Shown here: positions 15,451 to 22,956 of the stretch, piece after piece
Layout: each line of letters starts with the position of its first letter
How positions within the stretch are numbered: the first letter of the stretch is position 1
DNA from: Ruminococcaceae bacterium UBA3753
GTDB taxonomy: Bacteria; Bacillota; Clostridia; Oscillospirales; Acutalibacteraceae
Length of the DNA stretch: 23,216 nucleotides
NCBI GenBank assembly: GCA_002372375.1
Contig: DFGJ01000008.1
Location: 1-23,216 of the forward strand
Direction of reading: 5' to 3'
Made by a program: the position numbers and the translations under genes
Notes under the pieces: generated by a model
The model's input: the letters and a program-made list of their open reading frames with translations, nothing else
Told to the model about the DNA's origin: nothing
Databases searched by the model: none

Positions 15451-17640
15451 ATGGCATTTTTGGATTCGGTTTTTAAAAAGAGTGTACCTTCAATAATGCA
15501 GATGGAAGCGTTGGAGTGTGGAGCTGCTTCTCTTTCTATGATTTTGGCTTATTATGGTAAATGGCTCCCACTTGAAGAGGTAAGGGTTAGCTGCGGGGTC
15601 TCGAGAGACGGTAGCAACATGAAGGACATAGCTGATGCCGGCATGATGTATGGCCTTGTTCCGACCGCTTATAAATGCGACGTTGACGATCTTCTTACAG
15701 TGGATTTGCCTGCTATCATTCATTGGAATTTTAATCATTTTGTAGTTCTTGTTAAAGTTACCACTCATTACGCAATAATAAACGACCCAGCGCGTGGTAG
15801 GGTAAAAATAGGCATTGAAGAACTCGACGAAGCCTTTACCGGTGTCGTAATGTGCTTTGAAAAAGGCCCTAGTTTTGTCCCTGGAGGGAAACCTAGAAGT
15901 GTTCTTGAGTTTATTAGGTCCAGACTAAAAGGTACTGCGGAACCTTTTTTCTTCGTTATGATCGCAAGTATACTCGCTACTTTCACGGATCTTGTATTTC
16001 CGGTTATTTCACGACTATTTTTCGATAATGTGCTGATTCCTGATGAAAATGAATTTCCTTCAAATTTTAATTGGTTTAAGTATCTTATATCATTTATGTT
16101 TATGGTAGTGATATTTAAATTTATTGTTGGAAGTGTTAAAGACATCTACACCTTAAAAATGAGAGCTCGATTGGCAATTTCGGCAAGTTCGTCTTTTATG
16201 TGGCACGTTTTAAGGCTACCTATGGAGTTTTTTTCACAGCGATCAATCGGAGATATTTGTGAGAGACAGTCATCTAATGAAGATATAGCAGAGTCTTTGA
16301 TACAGAAATTGGCTCCAGTTTTAGTTAATTTTGCTATGCTTATTATCTACTTTTTTATGTTGATAAAAATTAATATGATCCTTACTGCTATAGGAGTTAT
16401 GGCCTGTGTTATTAATGTTTTTCTGAGCATTTATATTTCTAAAAAAAGGGTGAATTTCTCGAGACTTCAAATGCAGGATGAAGGAAAGCTTTCTGCTAGT
16501 ACGGTTTCTGGCATAGAAATGATAGAAACCATAAAAGCTGCAGGTGCAGAAAATGGTTTTTTTGAAAAATGGGCCGGATACCAGGCGCTTGTTAACAGTG
16601 CAAAGGTTAAAACCGATAAGTTAAATCAATATATTGGTGTACTCCCTGAGATTGTAGATGGACTTTCTACGGTAGCAATATCTTTAGTTGGGGCTTACTT
16701 TATGATTTCAGGTCATTTCACATTAGGTCTTTTAATGCAATTTCAGGCGTATTTGAGTAAATTTGTAGAACCTGCAGAAGAGATCAGGACAACAGGGCAA
16801 AAAATTCAAGAGACGCAGACACTTATGGAACGTGTAGAAGATGTGATGAATTACGCGCCGGATGTTTCTTATAAAGAACAAGTCTCGGGGGAAGATTCGG
16901 AAGAGCAAGAATATAAAAAGCTGAGTGGGAATGTGGAAATTAAGAACCTCACTTTTGGATACAGAAAACTTGGTGAACCTTTAATCAAAGATTTTTGCCT
17001 CACTCTGAAGCCAGGGATGAAGGTTGCTTTAGTTGGCCCTTCAGGATGCGGAAAGTCTACGATCTCTAAGCTTATTTCGGGACTATATAAACCGTGGAAA
17101 GGCGACATTTTATTTGATGGAATTAGTATCGATAAAATCAGAAGGGAAGTTTTTACTGCTTCTTTAGCTGTTGTAGATCAAGATATTTCCATGTTTGAGG
17201 ATACTATATCTGAAAATATAAAGATGTGGGATAGCTCCATAGAAGACTTTGAGGTAATAATGGCTGCGAGGGATGCTGATATGCACACAGATATAGTCGG
17301 TAGGGAAGGGGGGTATGATGCTATTGTTAGGGAGAATGGTAAAAATTTTTCTGGAGGGCAAAGGCAAAGAATAGAAATAGCAAGAACTCTAGCACAAGAT
17401 CCTACAATTATTGTTTTGGATGAGGCTACTAGTGCCTTAGATGCTGAAACAGAGTTTAAAGTCGTCAAGGCGATCGCTGATAGAGGAGTAACGTGTGTTG
17501 TTGTAGCTCATAGACTTTCAACTATAAGGGATTGCGACGAAATAATAGTCTTAGATAAAGGAAAAATTGTGCAAAGAGGCACTCACGAAGAGCTTTACTC
17601 AGTAGAGGGCTTTTATAAGAAGTTGATATCGGTTGAGTAA
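15451..17640 (+). CDS. C39 peptidase/permease/ATPase peptide exporter (NHLM ABC1 type)
   Basis: This 729-residue ABC exporter cuts double-glycine leaders and pumps the released peptides across the membrane. Residues 1-~140 are a C39 protease: Cys23 in EALECGAAS, His96 in NHFVVL and Asp112 in NDPARG form the catalytic set. About six membrane helices follow (~155-440), then the ATPase: Walker A GPSGCGKST (529-537), signature FSGGQRQR (633-640), Walker B VLDEATSALD (D657, E658) and an H-loop in VVVAHRLST. The match to the NHLM-type first ABC protein (TIGR03796 group) is by pattern and length, since ordinary bacteriocin exporters look similar; the partner gene at 18500 supports it. The ATG has AAAGG nine bases upstream. 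All key residues are intact. It sits divergent from the two precursor genes, its likely substrates. Confidence 0.93.
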   Translation: MAFLDSVFKKSVPSIMQMEALECGAASLSMILAYYGKWLPLEEVRVSCGVSRDGSNMKDIADAGMMYGLVPTAYKCDVDDLLTVDLPAIIHWNFNHFVVLVKVTTHYAIINDPARGRVKIGIEELDEAFTGVVMCFEKGPSFVPGGKPRSVLEFIRSRLKGTAEPFFFVMIASILATFTDLVFPVISRLFFDNVLIPDENEFPSNFNWFKYLISFMFMVVIFKFIVGSVKDIYTLKMRARLAISASSSFMWHVLRLPMEFFSQRSIGDICERQSSNEDIAESLIQKLAPVLVNFAMLIIYFFMLIKINMILTAIGVMACVINVFLSIYISKKRVNFSRLQMQDEGKLSASTVSGIEMIETIKAAGAENGFFEKWAGYQALVNSAKVKTDKLNQYIGVLPEIVDGLSTVAISLVGAYFMISGHFTLGLLMQFQAYLSKFVEPAEEIRTTGQKIQETQTLMERVEDVMNYAPDVSYKEQVSGEDSEEQEYKKLSGNVEIKNLTFGYRKLGEPLIKDFCLTLKPGMKVALVGPSGCGKSTISKLISGLYKPWKGDILFDGISIDKIRREVFTASLAVVDQDISMFEDTISENIKMWDSSIEDFEVIMAARDADMHTDIVGREGGYDAIVRENGKNFSGGQRQRIEIARTLAQDPTIIVLDEATSALDAETEFKVVKAIADRGVTCVVVAHRLSTIRDCDEIIVLDKGKIVQRGTHEELYSVEGFYKKLISVE

Positions 17641-17918
17641 GAATGTTTTCAGGGATTTTATATTTGGACTTAATTTTTGCGATGTGTGTACAAACAGTTA
17701 TATTTTAGACTTTTAATAATTTTTTATGGGGCGTTTCAATGTTAGTTGTTAGTAAAAAAGTTTGTTTTTCTACACGCGACAACTGTGATAAAAGTTACTC
17801 AATTTTTAAATGCTTCGAATTGCTTTAAATTGTTTTGGTGTAATTATTTTATTAATTTAATTCAGTACTAGTAATTTTGAACAATAAAAAATTGTGAATA
17901 TACCAAGGGAGCAGTAGT

Positions 17919-18142
17919 GTGCAGGATGTGGAAAATTCTAAAAAGAGGTGGAATAAAGAAAGCAATTTTACCTGGCAGTTCTACTTGAAAAATGCTTTTG
18001 ATAGAAAGCTTTAGTATCTTACCGTTTTAAAAAGGGAATTATCAATAAGTATCTAGGATTAGCAGTCAAGTTAAGGAGCTCATTAATTGGTATGTCAAGT
18101 GCAACATCAGGTAAACAATTTTTTCTAAAAGCTGCGGATTAA
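17919..18142 (+). pseudogene. Eroded small ORF of unknown function
   Basis: GTG at 17919 follows AAGGGAG at seven bases and opens 31 codons (VQDVENSKKRWNKESNFTWQ...) ending in TAG at 18014. A second frame is open from 18005 to TAA at 18142 and encodes KALVSYRFKKGIINKYLG...FFLKAAD. A single-base shift near 18005-18012 would join them into a basic protein of ~75 residues. The family is not recognised. Its last ~25 codons are repeated downstream (18201-18276), where a TAA interrupts them. Confidence 0.5.
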
Positions 18143-18320
18143 TTGTAAACCAGTGCTTTACCTGTAAAGGAGGACTTTAGTAAATGCTTAGCAGTAGCGG
18201 CAAGTTAAGGAGCTCATTAACTGCTCTGTCAAATGCAACATAAGATAAACAATTTTTACTAAAAGCTGCGGATTAATTGTAAACCAGTGCTTTACCTGTA
18301 AAGGAGGACTTTAGTAAATG
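18067..18320 (+). repeat. Tandem repeat, two copies of 120 bp at 134 bp spacing
   Basis: Copies at 18067-18186 and 18201-18320 share the tail of the eroded ORF, its stop, a small hairpin (GTAAA...TTTAC), a strong ribosome site AAAGGAGG and TTTAGTAAATG. The final 70 bases are almost identical while the first 50 have drifted. The first copy's ATG (18184) opens only a 19-codon frame; the second copy's ATG (18318) opens the truncated ABC start. Confidence 0.85.
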
Positions 18321-18416
18321 TCTTGGGTAAGTGATCAGGTTAAAGACCGAATTAAAGCAGACGATGATGTTTTAAGGGATTCTATAGTTGATCTTTCAAG
18401 CAGAGCTTTCCGCTAA
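18318..18416 (+). pseudogene. Truncated duplicate of the start of the second ABC gene
   Basis: ATG at 18318, ten bases after AAAGGAGG, reads MSWVSDQVKDRIKADDDVLR and on to VDLSS. It then leaves homology and stops (32 residues). Bases 18319-18400 match 18501-18582 with two mismatches over 82 bases. It has a better start codon than the full gene. It may be a dead copy left by duplication, or a translated leader peptide for the gene behind it. Confidence 0.8.
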
Positions 18417-18499
18417 GAACTGTAGAGAGAAGCAACTTAAAAATATTATTGGCACTTTGAGTTCAATAAAATAAAAGGTCTAAAGGAGCGTGTTTATTA

Positions 18500-20686
18500 G
18501 TGTCTTGGGTAAGTGATCAGGTTAAAGACCGAATTAAAGCAGACGATGATGTTTTAAGGGATTCCATAGTTGATCTATCAAGTGTTGTTTTGGGTAAACG
18601 ATTTTTAGTGCGAGCAATAAACGAAAGTCAAGTAAGAGCGGACACTGCTATCGAAGAGATACTTAAGTATTATAAAATTAGATTAAAAAAGGGCGATAAA
18701 AAAATTGATGAAAGTGCTGCTGAAAATCTAGATAATATGCTTAATCCATACGGTGTTATGTATAGGACTGTAGAGTTAAAGAATGCCTGGTATAAAGACG
18801 CTATGGGTCCGCTTTTGGCACAAACAACAGATGGGAATATGGTTGCTCTAATACCAAATCGGTTTTTCGGGTACCATTATTACGACACAGCTAGTGGAAA
18901 CAAGGTAAATATTGGTAAAAATACAGTGAAAAATATAAGGGACGAGGCAATTTGTTTTTACAAGCCTTTTCCACAGAAATCGTTAACTGTTAAAGATCTT
19001 TTGAGGTTTATAATCGATAGCCTAGAAAAAAAGGACATTGTTATATTTTTTCTGTTGACTTTGTTAGTACAAGTTGTAGGCATGATATTTCCTTATATCA
19101 GTAACCTTCTTTTTAGCAAAGTGGTGCCACTTAAAAATTTAAACATTTTGTTACCATTTTCTGGTCTGTTAGCTGGGATGGTTTTGACTTCGAAGCTAAT
19201 AGCTATAGCAAGAGGAATTTTTAACGCTAAAGTAGGTACAAAACTCAATTTGTGCGTAGAAAGTGCTACCATGGCTAAAATTATGACGCTACCTACAACA
19301 TTTTTTAGAAATTATTCTTCAGGTAATTTATCTTCCAGGATGCGAGGTATAAGAAAGCTATGTGACATTTTAAGCGACATGCTTTTTGGCAATTTACTTG
19401 TTGCAATATGCTCACTTGTTTATTTACTTCAGATGTACAAGTTTGCCAAAAACTTACTTATACCGGCGGTGTTATTGATAGCTGTACAGTTATTTTGTAC
19501 AGCCTTTAGTAGTTTAAAGCTTTTAAAAATTTCTAAGCTAAGAACGGGGACGTTTTCTAAGCTTTATGGTTTAGTTTTGACTTTATTTAATGGAATCCAA
19601 AAAATAAAGCTTTGTGGGGCTGAAAAGAGGGCATTCTCGAAGTGGGCTAAAGCATACAAAAATTATGCTGATGCAGAATATAATCCACCGTTTGCCGTAA
19701 AATTTGTTCCTGCTGTTATAGATATAATACCCGTGATCTGCAATGTAGTTCTTTGCTATATGGCTGGAATTAACAATATGCATCAGACAAACTATTATTC
19801 ATTCATGCTTTCTTTTGCAGCCATATCTGGTGCTATTCTGGCCGCTAGCAAATTTGTTGAGGATTTTTCTGAAATAAAGCCGCTTATAAGTTTGGTTTCG
19901 CCTATACTGAAAAGTATTCCGGAGAGTTCAGAAAGTAAAAAAATTATAAATAAGTTAAGCGGTGCTATAGAGCTAAATCAGGTTACTTTTCGCTACTCTA
20001 AAACTTCACCTGTTATTTTAGATAACATTAGCTTAAAAATAAGGTCTGGTCAGTATGTTGCAATAGTTGGAAGAACCGGATGTGGAAAATCTACTTTAAT
20101 GCGTCTTCTGCTTGGTTTTGAAAAGCCACAAAAAGGTGCCATCTATTACGATGGAGTAGATATGAATAAAATAGATCTTAAGTCTTTAAGAAGAAACATA
20201 GGGTCTGTTATGCAAAATGGTAAGCTGATGAGTGGGGATCTTTTTAATAATATTGTTGCCGCAGCGCCTTGGCTCAAATTAGAAGATGCCTGGAATGCAG
20301 CTATATTAGCTGGGATAGACAGCGAAATAAAAGAAATGCCGATGGGGATGTTCACGTTAGTTTCTGAAGGTAGTGGAGGACTTTCAGGTGGTCAAAAGCA
20401 AAGAATTATGATAGCAAGGGCATTGGCCCCGAACCCTAAGGTACTCTTTTTTGATGAAGCCACTAGTGCACTTGATAATATTACTCAAAAGCAAATCTCA
20501 GATGCTTTAGACTCTTTGAAAAAAACAAGGATAGTCATAGCACATAGGTTATCGACGATAAAGAATTGCGACAGAATAATAGTTTTGCACGAAGGTAAGA
20601 TAGTTGAAGACGGCAAGTATGATGATCTGATAAGCAAAAAAGGATACTTTGCTAAATTAGTTGAAAGACAGAGGGTAGACACTTAA
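18500..20686 (+). CDS. NHLM-type ABC exporter permease/ATPase (ABC2), no protease domain
   Basis: This 728-residue protein pairs with the C39 exporter. Residues 1-~165 are a soluble domain with the arrangement typical of the NHLM second ABC protein (TIGR03797 group): WYKDAMGPLLAQ, DGNMVALIPN, then FYKPFPQKSLTVKDLLRF leading into the membrane part. It resembles a C39 fold but lacks catalytic Cys and His. Six membrane helices (~180-465) precede the ATPase: Walker A GRTGCGKST (524-532), signature LSGGQKQR (628-635), Walker B FFDEATSALD (D652, E653) and AHRLST. GTG at 18500 is taken as start; AAAGGAG lies 11 bases upstream. Its first 27 codons are duplicated just upstream (18318-18400), so the start has been rebuilt by rearrangement. 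It probably acts with the upstream exporter, as a heterodimer or as a parallel pump. Confidence 0.92.
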   Translation: MSWVSDQVKDRIKADDDVLRDSIVDLSSVVLGKRFLVRAINESQVRADTAIEEILKYYKIRLKKGDKKIDESAAENLDNMLNPYGVMYRTVELKNAWYKDAMGPLLAQTTDGNMVALIPNRFFGYHYYDTASGNKVNIGKNTVKNIRDEAICFYKPFPQKSLTVKDLLRFIIDSLEKKDIVIFFLLTLLVQVVGMIFPYISNLLFSKVVPLKNLNILLPFSGLLAGMVLTSKLIAIARGIFNAKVGTKLNLCVESATMAKIMTLPTTFFRNYSSGNLSSRMRGIRKLCDILSDMLFGNLLVAICSLVYLLQMYKFAKNLLIPAVLLIAVQLFCTAFSSLKLLKISKLRTGTFSKLYGLVLTLFNGIQKIKLCGAEKRAFSKWAKAYKNYADAEYNPPFAVKFVPAVIDIIPVICNVVLCYMAGINNMHQTNYYSFMLSFAAISGAILAASKFVEDFSEIKPLISLVSPILKSIPESSESKKIINKLSGAIELNQVTFRYSKTSPVILDNISLKIRSGQYVAIVGRTGCGKSTLMRLLLGFEKPQKGAIYYDGVDMNKIDLKSLRRNIGSVMQNGKLMSGDLFNNIVAAAPWLKLEDAWNAAILAGIDSEIKEMPMGMFTLVSEGSGGLSGGQKQRIMIARALAPNPKVLFFDEATSALDNITQKQISDALDSLKKTRIVIAHRLSTIKNCDRIIVLHEGKIVEDGKYDDLISKKGYFAKLVERQRVDT

Positions 20687-22007
20687 ATATTGAGAAAGTG
20701 CTAAAGTCGAGCATGCCGAACAAAATTATTTTTTAAACAAGAAAATAAAAATGTTGATCAAACTTATATTTTTCAGCTGTCAATAAGCTGCTTGTATAAA
20801 ATGCACCAAGTAATGACGCCATAGCCGATTAGTTTTTCTGCCAAGTAGGTTTCAAGCTTAGCTTGTCTAAACTATTTTGCCAAAATTATTCGGTTTTTGC
20901 GCTACCTTAATGTTTTTTACGGTATTAAAACAGATCGCCTACATATAATATTCAGTAAATATATTGGAGTACAAGTGTCATTAGTCTGAACTAATATTAC
21001 TAAATTGTAAAGCAAATTGATATGACAAGTGTTTTTATTTCTTTCAGTAAAAAATTGCCGAATTTAATTGGTTAACAGATAAATACCGGGAATCCGCAGT
21101 ATCGACGACTATTTCCCTACTGGGATCTTATTTAAACGCTGATAAAAATAATTTAACGAGTGAAAATAAAGGAGATGTGGGTTAAAGTATAGTGGTATAG
21201 ATATTTTGTGAAACTTAGGAAACAGAGAAAAATGTAGGATTGCTTTTTGTATGTTTTTTATTTTGCTGGCACAGAAATATCCAGTAAATTAGTTGTTATA
21301 CAGATAGAGGTATAGTTAGTCAATCATTTTAATTACCTAGACGTGTGAGCAGACAAGATTTCTTAATAGAAGTCTGCGTAAGCGCTGATAAAATAGATTT
21401 AGAAAACAATAATAAAAGAGAGGTAAGAGGAAGTGTAGCAATGCAGAGACTTTGTGAAAAGTAAAAGCAAACTGGTAAAAACATATGGTTTCTTTCTGTG
21501 TATTTTTATTTCCCCGATTAAAATATACAGTTTAGTTGGTTTTCATATAAATTTGTGATATTTATATAGTTATTTAAAGTATCAAGAAGCGTAAACTAGC
21601 AGTATCGCTCAATGAAATTCTCACTAGCACTGCTTGCAGGAATTTAGAAAGTAATAATAAAGGAGAGATAGAAGTGACTTATTACTATAGAAATGAAAAA
21701 TAAGTGAATAAAAACGGAGCTATCTACCTGTGTACTAATTATTTTTTACAATAAAGAAAAATTATTTTATTAAATTAATCAACAGGAAGACTTACAACTT
21801 TGTTCTCTATTACTTTGGAGCGCGCCGTGGCAAAAAGGCACTTCCGTGTAGAGGCCAGTTCATAAAGACTAAATTTAAAATGACCTTAAATATTTCATGG
21901 AAATCCCAAAAACCAGCCAGACCACACCTGTCCAACCTATAACGGCAAACCGAGAAATTTTCCGCAACAAAAAACACAGATTCGTTTTCAGGTTTGCTGT
22001 CCACGAG
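20687..22007. other. 1.3 kb gene-poor stretch between the exporter and folE
   Basis: No credible gene is seen. Three degenerate ~245 bp repeats fill 21055-21770 (listed separately). A minus-strand open frame at 21810-22004 directly behind folE is 64 codons long with a possible GTG start, but it has no ribosome site or recognisable motif. Bases 21800-22000 are richer in GC than the rest, like folE itself, so this could be the remains of a following gene. Confidence 0.45.
21055..21770 (+). repeat. Three degenerate tandem repeats of ~245 bp
   Basis: Landmarks recur with a period of 245-246 bases: CGCTGATAAAA at 21137 and 21383, ATTTAGAAA at 21397 and 21642, and ATATCCAGTAAATTAGTTG (21276) with ATATACAGTTTAGTTGG (21521). 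In each copy a Shine-Dalgarno-like AATAAAGGAGA or AATAAAAGAGA follows CGCTGATAAAA or its counterpart by ~30 bases. No frame stays open after it. Copies may be decayed duplicates of a small gene unit, or noncoding spacers. Confidence 0.6.
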
Positions 22008-22577
22008 CTACTCACAGGCTAATCTCTCATTTAGGCTTCCCTTACAGACTCGCGTGCGCGTTTTACTGCCCAGCGCTTTTACCCCTCTTGCTAGCATGCA
22101 CATATGCTCAGCCTCAACTTCCACCTTAAGCCAAAGTGAAGGTATATTTTCAAACAAAAAGCTCGCCAAACTTTCCGTAAACCTCTCTTGGGTTTGAAGT
22201 TTTTTAGAAAAATGATCCACGATTCTTGAAAACTTCGAAAGACCCAAAATCCTCCCCTCACTAGGCACATAAGAAATACTCACCGTGCCAAAAAAAGGTA
22301 ATAAATGGTGTTCACACAATGAAAAAAACGGTATACATTCAACACTGACAACCTGATCGCTACCATCTAAAGATGGCTCGTCGAACAGCTTAACCAGTCT
22401 CTTTAAGGAAGTGTTCTCTGCTTTAGAGTCAACAACAGCAAACTGAGATATAAAACGCGCCACCCGGTTAGGCGTACCGCAGAGCCCGCTTCTTCCCAAG
22501 TCTTCACCCAGGGCTGACAAAACCGAACCCACAGCACTAATCAAGTCACTTTGATTGTCCAAAAAACTATCCAACAT
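22008..22577 (-). CDS. folE: GTP cyclohydrolase I
   Basis: FolE converts GTP to 7,8-dihydroneopterin triphosphate, the first step toward tetrahydrofolate (and queuosine precursors in bacteria). The 189-residue product matches the compact bacterial form. Motifs are GTPNRVARF (34-42), SLCEHHLLPF with zinc ligands C88 and H91, GxILGLSKFSRIV, QERFTESLA and EAEHMCMLARGV with the third zinc ligand C160. I place the start at ATG 22577; the TTG directly after it is better spaced from GGAG (five bases) and could be used instead. Reading further upstream would run into the tRNA-Tyr gene, so longer versions are wrong. Only ~18 bases separate it from the 3' end of tRNA-Tyr, so it is probably transcribed with the two tRNAs from the promoter at 22796-22824. 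Confidence 0.95.
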   Translation of the reverse strand: MLDSFLDNQSDLISAVGSVLSALGEDLGRSGLCGTPNRVARFISQFAVVDSKAENTSLKRLVKLFDEPSLDGSDQVVSVECIPFFSLCEHHLLPFFGTVSISYVPSEGRILGLSKFSRIVDHFSKKLQTQERFTESLASFLFENIPSLWLKVEVEAEHMCMLARGVKALGSKTRTRVCKGSLNERLACE

Positions 22578-22595
22578 AACTCCATAATCTAAAAC

Positions 22596-22680
22596 TGGTG
22601 GGAGATGGTGGATTCGAACCACCGAAGTCAGTGACAACAGATTTACAGTCTGCCCCCTTTGGCCGCTCGGGAATTCCCCC
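22596..22680 (-). tRNA. tRNA-Tyr (GTA)
   Basis: The minus-strand sequence folds as a class II tRNA with D-arm CCCGAGCGGCC, anticodon loop CTGTAAA with anticodon GTA, a long variable arm, T-arm GGTGG-TTCGAAT-CCACC and encoded CCA. The acceptor stem GGGGGAA with ATCTCCC has one G-U pair and one A-A mismatch at its base. Confidence 0.95.
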
Positions 22681-22755
22681 TGGAGCTGGTGATCGGAGTC
22701 GAACCAACAACCTGCTGATTACAAATCAGCTGCTCTGCCATTGAGCCACACCAGC
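22681..22755 (-). tRNA. tRNA-Thr (TGT)
   Basis: This is a 75-base tRNA on the minus strand with perfect acceptor stem GCTGGTG/CACCAGC, anticodon stem-loop CTGATTTGTAATCAG with anticodon TGT, T-loop TTCGACT and encoded CCA. Its CCA end touches the first base of tRNA-Tyr, so the two must be cut from one transcript. Confidence 0.96.
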
Positions 22756-22795
22756 GAACAACGTCCGCCGCGATTTCGCTTTCGGAACGGAGACT

Positions 22796-22824
22796 ATTAT
22801 ATCACAATCATTTTTGTTTGTCAA
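22796..22824 (-). promoter_or_regulatory. Consensus promoter of the tRNA-folE unit
   Basis: On the minus strand, TTGACA (22819-22824) and TATAAT (22796-22801) are 17 bases apart and ~40 bases before tRNA-Thr. The -10 side reads GATTGTGATATAAT, the same 14 bases as in the divergent promoter at 22883-22911. Confidence 0.9.
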
Positions 22825-22882
22825 CCCCTTTTTCAAAAAAATAAAGCGCGGAAAAATGAAGCGGATTTTTCCCAAAAAGGTA

Positions 22883-22911
22883 TTGACCTGAACGAAAGAT
22901 TGTGATATAAT
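22883..22911 (+). promoter_or_regulatory. Strong plus-strand promoter into the GC-rich structured region
   Basis: TTGACC (22883-22888), 17 bases, then TATAAT (22906-22911). The start is expected near 22918, exactly where a stem TTGTCAC (22917-22923) with GTGACAA (22942-22948) begins. It resembles a stable-RNA promoter and drives whatever lies at 22920 and beyond the window. Confidence 0.85.
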
Positions 22912-22916
22912 GGTGC

Positions 22917-22948
22917 TTGTCACGAAAACAGATCTGCTTTTGTGACAA
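22917..22948 (+). promoter_or_regulatory. Hairpin at the predicted transcript 5' end
   Basis: TTGTCAC and GTGACAA arms enclose AAAA/TTTT and CAG/CTG pairs with single-base bulges, giving a long stem that starts at the predicted first transcribed base. It could shield the 5' end of the RNA or act in processing. Confidence 0.5.
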
Positions 22949-22956
22949 AATTATTC

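Larger units (their letters stand above)
17641..18499 (+). other. Spacer between ABC genes with eroded ORF and duplicated gene start
   Basis: Where an NHLM locus could carry an HlyD-like gene there is none. Instead the spacer contains, in order, an eroded small ORF (17919-18142), a 120-base tandem repeat (18067-18186 and 18201-18320), and a truncated copy of the beginning of the second ABC gene (18318-18416). Each is listed separately. The first ~260 bases show nothing. Confidence 0.7.

Noticed and set aside
21830..21870. Possible terminator after folE around GTGCC...GCCAC
   Set aside because: The arms are not complementary beyond three bases once written on the minus strand.
21810..22004. 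64-codon minus-strand frame directly after folE
   Set aside because: No ribosome site and no folate-pathway motifs; low complexity of evidence. Possibly a decayed gene.
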